Below, one piece after another: positions 52,393 to 61,271 of a DNA stretch of 64,000 nucleotides (its first letter is position 1; every line of letters starts with the position of its first letter). The notes under the pieces were generated by a model. It was not told the origin of the DNA. It did no database searches and was given only the letters and a program-made list of their open reading frames with translations. The DNA lies in contig NZ_OY763932.1 in assembly GCF_963667685.1 (NCBI RefSeq), positions 372,001 through 436,000 on the forward strand, read 5' to 3'. Made by a program: the position numbers and the translations under genes. The DNA is from Maridesulfovibrio sp. GTDB taxonomy: Bacteria; Desulfobacterota; Desulfovibrionia; Desulfovibrionales; Desulfovibrionaceae.

Positions 52393-54858
52393 ATGGAAGA
52401 ATCACCTAACAAGTCTAAATCGGAACTTGAAAAAGTCCGCCGGCAAGCCATAAATGCCGAAATGAACATCAAAGCACTGCTTGATGCCAATACTCAGTCT
52501 ATTCTTCTTCTGAAACCGGATGGTAAAGTTATACATGTCAACCGAACTGTTGCAGAAACAATGGGGACAACCCCCGAAGATCTGATCGGCAAAGATATTT
52601 TCAGTTACCTATCAGATGAATTAGCAGAATTTCGCCGTGAACAGCTGAAAAAAGTAGTAGAAACCGGAGCCCATCTCAAATTTCAAGACATACGCGACGG
52701 CAGAACAATTCTCCAATCCTACTACCCTATATTCGAAGGAGACAAAGTCCGCCGGATAGCCATATATGCGGAAGACATTACGGACATGGTCAGCAATGAA
52801 CTGGAATTGAAACGCAGCAGACACCAGCTTTCAGTATTCCTTCAGATCATGGACCAATCCAATTTTTCTAAAACTATGGAAGAATTATTGGTATCAATAC
52901 ATGCACTCATGTGTAGAGAATTGAAAGCCGACAGTTTTAACATAGCGCTGATTGATCAACATCGGGAAAAACTTGATTTCACATGTCATGAAGACGAATA
53001 CAGCACGACCTGCCAATGTATCTCTGACATATATCACCCTGAAAACAAGAACATTAACCTGTTGCCCATCAGAAAGAATGGGACTATCCGCCTTACCCGA
53101 CAAAAAATCGAACAAGGATTGAGGAATAAAAGTATAGAATTATTCGGCCCTATCCCCGAAATTTGGGTTGGTGTCCCCATGTTGCGGCGCAATACTCCAA
53201 TTGGAGTGCTTGTCATTCAGGACTATCATAATGCCAACGCATTCTCAGATCATGATATTGAATTGTTCACAGCCTGCTCAGACCACATAGCGCACACAAT
53301 TGAGCGTAAACAATTCGAGACAGCTACCCGCGAAAGCGAAGAACTGTACCGGGCTTTTTTTGAAGACAACCACTCGGTCATGTTCATCATTGATCCGTCA
53401 GATGGCCGGATTGAAGATGCAACAAATGCCGCTGCTAATTTCTATGGATTCAACCGTAATGAGCTTAAATCAAAAACAGTATTCGATTTAAACCAATTGC
53501 CTAAAAGCAAAGTGATTGCGCAGATGCAGGAAGCCAAAAGAAACGATCTTGCCAGCTTCATCTTTCAGCACCGCATTGCAAATGGCGAGGTCAGGGATGT
53601 AGAAGTCTTTTCAGGACCCTTTAATTTCAAAGGCAAAGTTTGGTTAATCTCAATCGTTCATGACATAACCCAGCGCCTTAAATATGAAAAAGAACTGTCC
53701 AAAGCTAAAGAAGCCGCAATTCTGGCCAATAAGACCAAAGACGAATTTCTGGCCAATATCAGCCATGAAATAAGAACCCCACTGAACGGGGTCATGGGCA
53801 TGCTACAGGTTATGAATACCGATGATCTGAAAGAGGAACACCGTGAATGCATAAAGGTAGCCCTGCAATCATCCCGCAACCTGCTGCGGGTTCTTGACGA
53901 TATACTGGATATTTCAAAGGTGGCAGCAGGAACTCTTGATCTGATAGAAGAAAATTTCTCTTTAAAACAAGTGCTGAATGACAGTGTTGAGCTTTTCAAA
54001 CATCAGGCTGACTGCAAAAACATCAAACTGTCATTTTACGTTGCAGATAAAATTCAGGATACATATATCGGCGACGAAGGCCGTATCCGGCAAATTCTTT
54101 TTAATTTGGTCGGTAATTCAGTTAAATTTACAGATGAAGGATCAATCACAATAAGAATCAGATCCGGTGCTGAATCCAATGAGGATAAGACACAATTATT
54201 ATTTACTGTGACGGATACCGGGATGGGAATACCTGAAAAGTATCAAAGATCAATTTTCGATTCTTTCACGCAGGTAGACGGATCACTCTCACGGAAATAC
54301 AAAGGTGCCGGCCTCGGGCTGTCAATAGTCAAGCGACTGGTAGACCTCATGGGTGGTTCAGTCAACATCGAGAGCAGTCTGGGTGAAGGCACATCAGTTA
54401 CCTTCTCACTATTCCTCAAACATGCAGAGAAAAACGCAACTGATGCAGAAGAGCAGCCCAACACCAAACATTTACCCGGGAGACTGGCTATAATGCTGGT
54501 TGAAGACGAACCTGTAAACAGGATGATGGCCAGCAAGTTACTTAAGAGAATGGGACATGATGTCATTTGCGCAGAGAACGGAACCGAATGTCTCGAAAAG
54601 TTGCAGTACGCCAAAATAGATGCGATTTTGATGGACATCCAGATGCCCGGGATGGACGGACTCGAAGCAACACGCAGAATACGCACATCTGAGGATTTTA
54701 CCAGAAAAAGAAATGTTCCCATAATTGCCCTTTCCGCCCACGCCAGCAAAGAGAGCAGATATGCTGCCCTTGAAGCAGGAGTTAATGCCTATCTCTGCAA
54801 ACCATTTGAAATAAATGATCTAAAAAAAATTTTAGCAAGCTCCATTCACCAAAACTGA
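52393..54858 (+). CDS. hybrid sensor histidine kinase (PAS-GAF-PAS-HisKA-HATPase-REC)
   Basis: An 821-aa cytoplasmic hybrid kinase with no membrane segment. PAS domain about 30-140 (LKPDGKVIHVNRTVAETMG in parts), GAF-like about 150-305, second PAS about 310-430 (IIDPSDGRIEDATNAAANFYG, in parts). HisKA has His458 in NISHEIRTPLNGVMGM. HATPase_c has the N box FNLVGNSVKFTDEG, DTGMGIPEKYQ and GAGLGLSIVKRL. A C-terminal receiver has Asp748 in LMDIQMPGMDG and Lys in LCKPFE. The signal is unknown. It is divergent from the photolyase operon, and the gap of 216 bases may hold promoters for both. Confidence 0.94.
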   Translation: MEESPNKSKSELEKVRRQAINAEMNIKALLDANTQSILLLKPDGKVIHVNRTVAETMGTTPEDLIGKDIFSYLSDELAEFRREQLKKVVETGAHLKFQDIRDGRTILQSYYPIFEGDKVRRIAIYAEDITDMVSNELELKRSRHQLSVFLQIMDQSNFSKTMEELLVSIHALMCRELKADSFNIALIDQHREKLDFTCHEDEYSTTCQCISDIYHPENKNINLLPIRKNGTIRLTRQKIEQGLRNKSIELFGPIPEIWVGVPMLRRNTPIGVLVIQDYHNANAFSDHDIELFTACSDHIAHTIERKQFETATRESEELYRAFFEDNHSVMFIIDPSDGRIEDATNAAANFYGFNRNELKSKTVFDLNQLPKSKVIAQMQEAKRNDLASFIFQHRIANGEVRDVEVFSGPFNFKGKVWLISIVHDITQRLKYEKELSKAKEAAILANKTKDEFLANISHEIRTPLNGVMGMLQVMNTDDLKEEHRECIKVALQSSRNLLRVLDDILDISKVAAGTLDLIEENFSLKQVLNDSVELFKHQADCKNIKLSFYVADKIQDTYIGDEGRIRQILFNLVGNSVKFTDEGSITIRIRSGAESNEDKTQLLFTVTDTGMGIPEKYQRSIFDSFTQVDGSLSRKYKGAGLGLSIVKRLVDLMGGSVNIESSLGEGTSVTFSLFLKHAEKNATDAEEQPNTKHLPGRLAIMLVEDEPVNRMMASKLLKRMGHDVICAENGTECLEKLQYAKIDAILMDIQMPGMDGLEATRRIRTSEDFTRKRNVPIIALSAHASKESRYAALEAGVNAYLCKPFEINDLKKILASSIHQN

Positions 54859-54908
54859 ACCCTCCGGGATTTTTTCCTTTTCCATGACAGTTGACAGGGC
54901 ATGTTTTT

Positions 54909-54937
54909 CAAAGCAATTAGTATTTCTTGGCCGATTG
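54909..54937 (+). promoter_or_regulatory. weak sigma28-like promoter before the 127-aa gene
   Basis: CAAA at 54909-54912 and GCCGATTG at 54930-54937 (6 of 8 matches to GCCGATAA), 17 bases apart. The spacing is two bases longer than ideal. Confidence 0.25.
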
Positions 54938-54971
54938 CTCAAATGAATAACTATGAATGACCGGAGTTAAC

Positions 54972-55355
54972 ATGACTCAATATGCTGATATTTTTAATCA
55001 AGAAATGATGAGTTCTCTTTTTCCTGAAGACCGCACTGACCAATTCTTTGAAGCCCTTTTCGGTGATGCAGAAGAAGGAAGCTACGATATAACTCTGGCC
55101 TACGCTGGTAACAATGGAGATACAATAAATTTTGAACTACAGCTCCACCAGCGCCCGGGCTGCTGTCTGGCATGTAACCTTACCTATGGTCTGCCACAGG
55201 TTTTCTCCCGCCACCCGATTATCAATATTCAAGGTGTTGCGGAAAAGGTAGGCCAAGCTGTCGGTAAACCTGAAAAAGTTAGTTGGAAACTTGGTGCAAC
55301 TAAGGAAAAAAGCCGAGAGCTGCATGTAATTCCACTTGCTGTCAGCCTTGGCTAA
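54972..55355 (+). CDS. conserved hypothetical protein
   Basis: A 127-aa soluble protein. The N-terminal helix is acidic and aromatic (FNQEMMSSLFPEDRTDQFFEALFGD, in parts), followed by beta-rich sequence with a Cys pair in RPGCCLACNLTYGLP and a C-terminal strand region. It has no signal peptide. The ATG at 54972 has CGGAG upstream; the start five codons earlier has no site. It is single-gene between a hybrid kinase and the 56-bp palindrome. I do not recognise the family. Confidence 0.78.
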   Translation: MTQYADIFNQEMMSSLFPEDRTDQFFEALFGDAEEGSYDITLAYAGNNGDTINFELQLHQRPGCCLACNLTYGLPQVFSRHPIINIQGVAEKVGQAVGKPEKVSWKLGATKEKSRELHVIPLAVSLG

Positions 55356-55365
55356 CACAAAGATA

Positions 55366-55421
55366 TAGAGTGTATTAGACCCGCTTTCCCTGATCAGGGA
55401 AAGCGGGTCTAATACACTCTA
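55366..55421. repeat. 56-bp perfect palindrome without spacer
   Basis: Left arm 55366-55393 and right arm 55394-55421 are exact reverse complements (28 bp each), meeting at TGA|TCA with no spacer. The arms contain TAGAGTGTATTAG and ACCCGCTTTCCC. It lies 11 bases after the 127-aa gene and 96 bases before the receiver-TPR gene. There is no T-run after it, so it is not a standard terminator, although the RNA would fold into a very strong hairpin. Confidence 0.9.
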
Positions 55422-55516
55422 AGTATATAATCACTCGTCAAAGTTGAAATTATCTTGAATCAGGACTGGCGAAGCTGTATTGTCGTAGGATAAATTAACC
55501 AATTCGGGAGCGTGGA

Positions 55517-56608
55517 ATGCTTGAAGAGCTTCGATACGGTATTTTTTCAAATAACTCAAAGCACATATCCAATGACAGACTGACATTGGTAGGTCTGGGA
55601 GCATCTGATATTTACGTTTATTCCACATGGGACAAGGCTGTTAGTGCATTGGAAAACGGTGATATTGATATTGCTCTGGTAGATGAATCAATTCACGACG
55701 CATCAGGTGCTGAATGTGTCAGAAAAATGCGTCAGCATGCCAAACCAGCCCTCCCGGTCATCATGGTTACTCCGGACAAACGCAAAGAATCAGTTCTGAA
55801 TTCCATCGCCGCAGGTGTCGGTGGATATGTGTTGCGCCCATACAGCATGGACACCCTCAAACGTCACCTTTTCGCAGCATATATGAGTGCCACCCCGGAC
55901 GAGATTGAGCAGGAACTGCTTAATTCCTCATGGGATCTGGTGGCTGACGGCAGCTTTGATGAAGCGATTGACAGCTTTAATGAAATTCTCGAAGAAGTTA
56001 CCGAAATAGATAAGAATCCCGCAGAAAAATATTTCGAAAAGGGCCTGACCTTCCTGTCGCAAGAAAAATTCGGCAAGGCCATTATTGCCTTCAACAAAGC
56101 AATAGCGCTGAATGAAATGTACGCCGAAGCATACAAAGGCATGGCCGATGCTTACAAAGGCAAAGGCGATATGGAAAGTTACCAGGACTACCTGACCAAG
56201 GCCGCTGACATATACGCGATTCAGGACAGTCTGGATAATGTAAAGGAATTGTTCATTGAAATTCTTCAAAATGAACCGGATGCGGTTAACCCTTTCAACC
56301 GCCTCGGAGTGAAACTGCGTAAGGATGGAGACTATCATGGTGCAATCAAAGCCTATCATCAGGCATGCACATTCACACCCAATGACGCCAACCTTTACTA
56401 TAATATGGCCCGCGCATACACGTATGCGAAGGACTATGAGAGTGCTTTGAACTATACCGAGCTCAGCTTGCGGCTGGATAATACCCTTGAACCGTCCAAA
56501 GCCCTGCACAGCCAGATTGTAAAAGTACTAGAAAAACAACGGAGAAAAAATACTCCTGCGCCGGACGACACACCCAAAGTCGAAATTGATGACGACCTTG
56601 AGGAATAA
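55517..56608 (+). CDS. degenerate receiver domain fused to TPR repeats
   Basis: A 363-aa protein. Residues 1-125 have a receiver-like fold with Asp56 in IALVDESIHDASG. The N-terminal acidic pair is replaced (GIFSNN where DD is usual) and the conserved Lys is Arg (YVLRPYS), so phosphorylation is doubtful. Residues 135-340 carry tetratricopeptide repeats (FEKGLTFLSQEKFGKAIIAFNKAIALN in parts, FNRLGVKLRKDGDYHGAIKAYHQAC in parts, YYNMARAYTYAKDYESALNYTELSL, in parts). The tail is acidic. It is likely an adaptor in signalling. GGGAG precedes the ATG. Confidence 0.88.
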   Translation: MLEELRYGIFSNNSKHISNDRLTLVGLGASDIYVYSTWDKAVSALENGDIDIALVDESIHDASGAECVRKMRQHAKPALPVIMVTPDKRKESVLNSIAAGVGGYVLRPYSMDTLKRHLFAAYMSATPDEIEQELLNSSWDLVADGSFDEAIDSFNEILEEVTEIDKNPAEKYFEKGLTFLSQEKFGKAIIAFNKAIALNEMYAEAYKGMADAYKGKGDMESYQDYLTKAADIYAIQDSLDNVKELFIEILQNEPDAVNPFNRLGVKLRKDGDYHGAIKAYHQACTFTPNDANLYYNMARAYTYAKDYESALNYTELSLRLDNTLEPSKALHSQIVKVLEKQRRKNTPAPDDTPKVEIDDDLEE

Positions 56609-56620
56609 AATCAAACCCAA

Positions 56621-57103
56621 TCAAAAATTCCGTTCAAGTTCCAGCAATCTTTTTTTAATTCTTGTTCCATGGGCAAATCCTGCAAGACTTCCGTCGGACG
56701 CAATTACCCGGTGACAGGGAATAATCAGCGGAACGGGATTTTTTCCATTAGCCATGCCCACCGCCCGGCTGGCTTTAGCATTACCGAGAGCCTCTGCGAC
56801 TTCCTTATATGAACGGGTTTCACCACAAGGAATTCTGCGTAATTCAGCCCAGACTTTTTTTTGAAAATCAGTCCCCTGCGGATTTAATTTCACATCAAAA
56901 TCCTTACGCTTTCCCGCAACGAACTCCTCTATTTGCGACCTCGTCGCTTCAAAACAGGCATCATCACGCACCCAATCAGGATTAATTTCAAATTCCCGGC
57001 GCCCCTCACCAGTCTGCAGATGAAGGTGTGACAAACCATCTTCATTTCCGGCAAGAATTATTTCGCAAAGCGGGGTCATGAATTTTGTATAATATATAGC
57101 CAT
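56621..57103 (-). CDS. ogt: methylated-DNA--protein-cysteine methyltransferase
   Basis: A 160-aa suicide repair enzyme that takes alkyl groups from O6-alkylguanine. The acceptor is Cys130 in IIPCHRVI, preceded by the helix-turn-helix region (SYKEVAEALGNAKASRAVGMANGKNP, in parts). The ATG at 57103 has CGGAGG upstream; an earlier in-frame start lies within the upstream gene. It follows the Ada-AlkA gene directly (3 bases), so both form an alkylation-repair operon. Confidence 0.95.
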   Translation of the reverse strand: MAIYYTKFMTPLCEIILAGNEDGLSHLHLQTGEGRREFEINPDWVRDDACFEATRSQIEEFVAGKRKDFDVKLNPQGTDFQKKVWAELRRIPCGETRSYKEVAEALGNAKASRAVGMANGKNPVPLIIPCHRVIASDGSLAGFAHGTRIKKRLLELERNF

Positions 57104-57105
57104 AA

Positions 57106-58548
57106 TTATCCTCCGAGTGAATTCCAAAGGCAAAGGGTGGCATAGCTGCGATAAGGGCGCCACTTTTCAGCCAGATTAAGCACCTGTGCGGGTGAAGGCT
57201 TCACTCCATCCACTGTCAGGGCTTTGATTACACCGAGATCCGAGGCAGGGAAACTATCCGGCAACCCCAGGCCGCGCATTGCAACATAGTGAACTGTCCA
57301 ATCACCGATCCCCTTCAACGCTGAAAAATCGCGGTAAAAATCGTTAAGGGACTGATTTACTGAAAGACTTACGCGTCCGTCATTCACGGCCTGAACAGCG
57401 TTCAGTAATGTTTCGTGTCTGGTTCTAGTCAATCCTATTCCGCTAAGATCAAGATCTGCCAGCTCCTGCGGACCGGGAAAGAAAAACTCCAGCCCGTCAG
57501 GAAAATCATCGACGCTAGCAAGTCCGCCTGCTTCGACAACGCGCTTAGCCATGGTTGTTGCCGCCTTGACAGAAACCTGCTGTCCCAGAATCGCCCGAAC
57601 CATGTGTTCGAAAGGATCGAAGGCCTTGGGTAATCCCGGAACAAGCCCATTAACCATTCCCTTCGCAAGCAACTGGTCATTACGGAAAAGATCACAAATA
57701 ATCTCAAAATCAGTATCCAGATCAAACATGCGGCGGACGCGGTTGTAAATTTCCATGAAACATTTGATGTCCGCTGAATGAATCGCCAGTTTCAGGGAAG
57801 AGTGATCAGGATCATCTGTAACGGTAAAATATCCCTGTGCTTCAGACGTCCTGAAAGTCCTGCTGTAACTATCCTCCGTGACAAGCTCCACACCTTTCAA
57901 AGCCCGCTCTCGCAGGAATGAGAGCATTGCCTTGAAATTAAAATTCCGGCAGTATTTCAAAATCAGAGTCGCGCTGTCCGCCGCCGCAATTCCCCGCTCT
58001 TTGCGCATGGCGGTAGGTGTCATATTGAAGATAGACTTGAATACATCGTTAAACTGGCGCAGGGAACCGAAACCGGAAGCCGCAGCAATATCAGTAATAC
58101 TGCTGCCAGTCATAAGCAGCATTTTACGGGCGAACATGGCTTTATGATACCGTGCGATCTTAACCGGTGGTACACCCAGCCGTTCCACAAACAACTGCCG
58201 CAAACGACGATCGGAGATGCCAAGGCCTGCGGCCAGTTCAGTAAGGGAGTGGTAGTTCAGGTAGCCGTCATAAATCATGCGCACAGCTTCGTTGACCTGA
58301 GAATGCGATGAGGGGTATCCCGCTCCATATTCAATATTAATATCCGGACTGCAACGCAGACACGGCCGGAACCCGGCTTCAAGAGCCTTGAAGATTGAGT
58401 CAAAATAAAGCACGTTTTCTTCCTTGGCCTGAGGAGAAGGACAGGAAGGACGACAGAATATACCTGTAGTTTTCACCGCAAAAAAGAACTTCCCATCAAA
58501 GTTACTGTCTCGGGAGATACGCGCCCTGCTGTATTCTTGTTTTGTCAT
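57106..58548 (-). CDS. Ada-AlkA fusion: phosphotriester sensor/AraC regulator plus DNA-3-methyladenine glycosylase
   Basis: A 480-aa fusion. Ada N-terminal domain (1-75) with zinc ligands Cys32, Cys36, Cys63 and Cys66 (FCRPSC and PCLRC), where the first is methylated by phosphotriesters. AraC HTH domain about 80-185 (SLTELAAGLGISDRRLRQLF, in parts). AlkA N-terminal domain about 195-300, then the HhH-GPD domain (LKGIGDWTVHYVAMR and catalytic Asp in FPASDLGVI). It both senses and repairs alkylation damage. It is likely autoregulated and controls the downstream ogt. Confidence 0.92.
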   Translation of the reverse strand: MTKQEYSRARISRDSNFDGKFFFAVKTTGIFCRPSCPSPQAKEENVLYFDSIFKALEAGFRPCLRCSPDINIEYGAGYPSSHSQVNEAVRMIYDGYLNYHSLTELAAGLGISDRRLRQLFVERLGVPPVKIARYHKAMFARKMLLMTGSSITDIAAASGFGSLRQFNDVFKSIFNMTPTAMRKERGIAAADSATLILKYCRNFNFKAMLSFLRERALKGVELVTEDSYSRTFRTSEAQGYFTVTDDPDHSSLKLAIHSADIKCFMEIYNRVRRMFDLDTDFEIICDLFRNDQLLAKGMVNGLVPGLPKAFDPFEHMVRAILGQQVSVKAATTMAKRVVEAGGLASVDDFPDGLEFFFPGPQELADLDLSGIGLTRTRHETLLNAVQAVNDGRVSLSVNQSLNDFYRDFSALKGIGDWTVHYVAMRGLGLPDSFPASDLGVIKALTVDGVKPSPAQVLNLAEKWRPYRSYATLCLWNSLGG

Positions 58549-58786
58549 AATCAGTCTTTAATAGGCTTTGTATTGGCAGAAAATCCAACCGCAGTTCCGA
58601 TGGAAGCAGGAGGACCTTTAAAACCTTTACCTACGAATAATTCAGTGAAGAAAATAGCTTCTCCTGTGATTTGCGCAAGCGGTTTTCGGAAATGGCATCT
58701 TTTTCATCTAAATTGCTGATCTGTGCTATGAAAAGCTCAGTTACAGAAACAGGAACATACCTCAAACACTCAAACTGGAGATTAAT

Positions 58787-59086
58787 ATGATCTTACTCAC
58801 AGTCAAAATCCAAGCGGCCAAAGGAAAAGAACAGGAACTTGAAGCAGTACTGCGCGAACTGGTAAAAGCTACAACTGCCGAAGACGGCGCAGTAGAATAC
58901 AGGCTGCACCGGGTCGTCGGCACCCCGGGAGCATTCCGTTTCACTGAAAAATACAAGGATCAGGCTGCCTTCGACTTCCACTGCAATACCGAGCATTTCA
59001 AAGCCCTCATCGCAAAAGTTGGTGAACTTTCCGAAGGGGACGGAGATCTGGATATGCTGGAACTGATCGACTCCATCCCGGAATAG
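58787..59086 (+). CDS. antibiotic biosynthesis monooxygenase (ABM)-family protein
   Basis: A 99-aa ferredoxin-like ABM-domain protein: MILLTVKIQAAKGKEQELEAVLRELV (in parts), then EDGAVEYRLHRVVGTPGAFRFTEKYKD, in parts, and FDFHCNTEHFKALIAKV. Relatives include YgiN-type quinol monooxygenases and proteins without proven activity. A dimer is expected. GGAG precedes the ATG. The 238-bp gap upstream shows no further gene. It ends at a terminator shared with the convergent exporter. Confidence 0.85.
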   Translation: MILLTVKIQAAKGKEQELEAVLRELVKATTAEDGAVEYRLHRVVGTPGAFRFTEKYKDQAAFDFHCNTEHFKALIAKVGELSEGDGDLDMLELIDSIPE

Positions 59087-59102
59087 ACCAGACAGAAACA
59101 AC

Positions 59103-59141
59103 AAAAAAACTCGCGCATGTGATCATGCGCGAGTTATATTT
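59103..59141. terminator. bidirectional terminator between ABM protein and Bcr-type exporter
   Basis: AACTCGCGCATG (59108-59119), TGAT, CATGCGCGAGTT (59124-59135), a 12-bp stem with T-runs on both strands. Confidence 0.9.
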
Positions 59142-59166
59142 TTATCGTATGAATATCAGCTTTAAA

Positions 59167-60321
59167 CTATTCAGTAATTGCTCTACGCCGTGCCACCCAG
59201 AATAGGGAAAGCAAGGGGATAAGCCCACCAACAATGCCTAACTGCCCAATCATATTTATCTTGGAGGGCCAGTCAAAAGAGATCAACTGCATAACTGCCG
59301 CCCCGACTATAAAATAAGCGCAAGTTAGCAATGCCGAAGCCGCGCCGATGTCACGATCAACGGTATCCAAGATCATATGGTTACTGATTGGCCTGCTGAC
59401 CCCGATAAAAAAAGTCATCATAAACATGGGTGCAGCAAATGAGTACACAGAACCGCTCAGCAATAAAATTCCTACGCTGGACAGGACAACGCCAATCAGG
59501 GAAATCTTCAGGATAGCCATGGAAGAATACCCCACGCAAAGCCTGGAGCAGGTGAATGATCCTACCATAAAGCCGATGGCATTAAACCCGAAAAACAAGG
59601 AATACTGCTGCTCTGTCAGCCCAAAAACATGTATGTATATATCCGCTGAACCGGCCAGAAATCCAAAAAAACCAATGCCTATAGCTGAAAAGGCAAAGCA
59701 GTAAGTGCTGTATTCTACATTTTTAAGCACGACCAGATAACGCGCCAGCATATCAATGACGCCCCCCTCGGTCTTTTGAAATTCGGGCTCCTTAAAAGCA
59801 AGGGTTCCGTAAAAAGCAAGGGATGCAAGCACTGCCTGACAACCGAAAATCCACTTCCATGACAGATATTCAAGCATCAAACTGCCCAGAATTGGAGCGA
59901 TCATGGGGCACAGTGGAATAATGACACCGATATAAGCCAGCACTTTCTGACGCTCAACCCCTTGATAGAGATCCTTGGCCAGTGCCATAGCCAAAGCCGC
60001 AGCAGAAGCAGCGCCGCAGGCCTGAACTATTCGCGCCGCCACCAAAAACCAGATATTGGTGGACAGAGCGCAAAGCAGACATCCCAGCACATAGATCCCA
60101 ACCCCACCGATAAGAACAGGCTTGCGTCCATATTTATCAGACAGCGGTCCATAGATCAGCATGAAAAAACTGAACAATATGAAAAACAGCACCAGTGACA
60201 GATTTACTTCCGCAAGAGAAATTCCCCACATGGCCTGAATTGTCGGCAGGGCCGGAAGATACATATCCGTAGACAAGGCGGGAAAAGCCGCCAACATAGT
60301 AATAAAAAGAAAATTTGGCAT
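59167..60321 (-). CDS. Bcr/CflA-type multidrug exporter (MFS)
   Basis: A 384-aa major facilitator with 12 predicted membrane segments. The DHA1 Bcr/CflA hallmarks are FPALSTDMYLPALPTIQ near residue 14, YGPLSDKYGRKPVLIGG between TM2 and TM3 (motif A), and a motif C-like PLCPMIAPILGSLM near 135. It likely exports drugs or sulfonamide-like compounds by proton antiport. No good ribosome-binding site precedes the ATG. It is divergent from the TetR-RND operon, which suggests shared regulation. Confidence 0.88.
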   Translation of the reverse strand: MPNFLFITMLAAFPALSTDMYLPALPTIQAMWGISLAEVNLSLVLFFILFSFFMLIYGPLSDKYGRKPVLIGGVGIYVLGCLLCALSTNIWFLVAARIVQACGAASAAALAMALAKDLYQGVERQKVLAYIGVIIPLCPMIAPILGSLMLEYLSWKWIFGCQAVLASLAFYGTLAFKEPEFQKTEGGVIDMLARYLVVLKNVEYSTYCFAFSAIGIGFFGFLAGSADIYIHVFGLTEQQYSLFFGFNAIGFMVGSFTCSRLCVGYSSMAILKISLIGVVLSSVGILLLSGSVYSFAAPMFMMTFFIGVSRPISNHMILDTVDRDIGAASALLTCAYFIVGAAVMQLISFDWPSKINMIGQLGIVGGLIPLLSLFWVARRRAITE

Positions 60322-60569
60322 AGTGAAAAGGGTGTTAGAGGAAATAAAGAAAAATCAATTCAAACAAAAAGATGAATTATTCAATAAAGGGGGCGCAAAT
60401 CAGGGGAGAAGTGTGGAAGCAAGAGTATTAGGCGTGCTTGCGCAGCAGGTCAACTGTTAATCGGAATAACAGATTTTCTTTTTACTCCCATATTAACTTT
60501 GAGCTGAATAAGATTCGACTATACAAGCACTTACTCAAGCAAGCATTGAAACATCGTTTAAAATTATGC

Positions 60570-60598
60570 TTGACTCAGGCAGAAACGAACCATACAAA
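60570..60598 (+). promoter_or_regulatory. candidate promoter of the TetR-RND operon
   Basis: TTGACT at 60570-60575, 17 bases, TACAAA at 60593-60598. CAAGCAT-like and ATGCTTG blocks just upstream (about 60536-60572) form an inverted repeat that could be a TetR operator. The 314-bp gap 60322-60635 contains no convincing gene; the open frame from 60438 is only an extension of the TetR frame. Confidence 0.45.
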
Positions 60599-60635
60599 GA
60601 TTCAAACAGCATTTAAATCTTTGTTGGAGAAATAT

Positions 60636-61271
60636 ATGAGTGACCAGAATACCAAGGACAGAATTTTAGAGGCCGCCAGCCGCGTCTTCTGTGATAAAGG
60701 TTTTAAATCTACAACTGTGCGTGACATCTGTGCCGAAGCCGACGCCAATGTTGCAGCCATAAACTATCACTTCGGCGATAAGCGCAAACTATACTACAAG
60801 GTGCTGCAACTCTGGATGGATCAATCCATGAAGCACTCTACCATGCTTGAAGAATCGGTGCTGTCATTACCGCCCAAAGAAAAACTCAGACTTTATGTGC
60901 GAAACGAGCTTCTGCCCCTGTGTACATTCGATGATCCCGAGAAAGCCAAGAAACGTCAGATCAGGCTCCTGCTAAAAGAATATGTTTCTGATGACTGCGA
61001 CCCGGAACTTTTCAAATGCCATGAAGATATTGAGGAAAAAATTTTATTTCCGCTGGTCAGAGACCTACTCGCTCCCATGGATGATCCAAAAATTATTGCT
61101 CAGGCCTGTATGGCCGCCAGTGGGGTCATTGTCCACCACTTCCTGATGATCATCCACTACCCGGAAGGGGAAATTAATTCAGAAGAGCAGCTGGAATTCA
61201 TGATTGATTTCTATACTACGTTCATACTCGGCTCTTTGAAAGCCATTAAGGAAAAATACCATGCACAATAA
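60636..61271 (+). CDS. TetR-family transcriptional repressor
   Basis: A 211-aa regulator. The HTH region is TKDRILEAASRVFCDKGFKSTTVRDICAEADANVAAINYHFGDKRKLYYKVL (residues 6-57, in parts). A long helical ligand-binding domain follows and resembles the CerR/DUF1956 type (QARKEL-like RIRLLLKEYVSDDCDPELF). The ATG at 60636 has TTGGAG upstream and starts right before the HTH; an in-frame start 66 codons earlier would add unrelated sequence. It overlaps the adaptor gene by 11 bases and likely represses the efflux operon. Confidence 0.92.
   Translation: MSDQNTKDRILEAASRVFCDKGFKSTTVRDICAEADANVAAINYHFGDKRKLYYKVLQLWMDQSMKHSTMLEESVLSLPPKEKLRLYVRNELLPLCTFDDPEKAKKRQIRLLLKEYVSDDCDPELFKCHEDIEEKILFPLVRDLLAPMDDPKIIAQACMAASGVIVHHFLMIIHYPEGEINSEEQLEFMIDFYTTFILGSLKAIKEKYHAQ

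Noticed and set aside
58537..58719. 60-codon frame upstream of the ABM gene
   Set aside because: No ribosome-binding site, no recognisable protein features, and it overlaps the Ada-AlkA start.
60438..60635. 66-codon N-terminal extension of the TetR gene
   Set aside because: TetR proteins begin just before the HTH; the ATG at 60636 has TTGGAG, and the extension contains the likely promoter.
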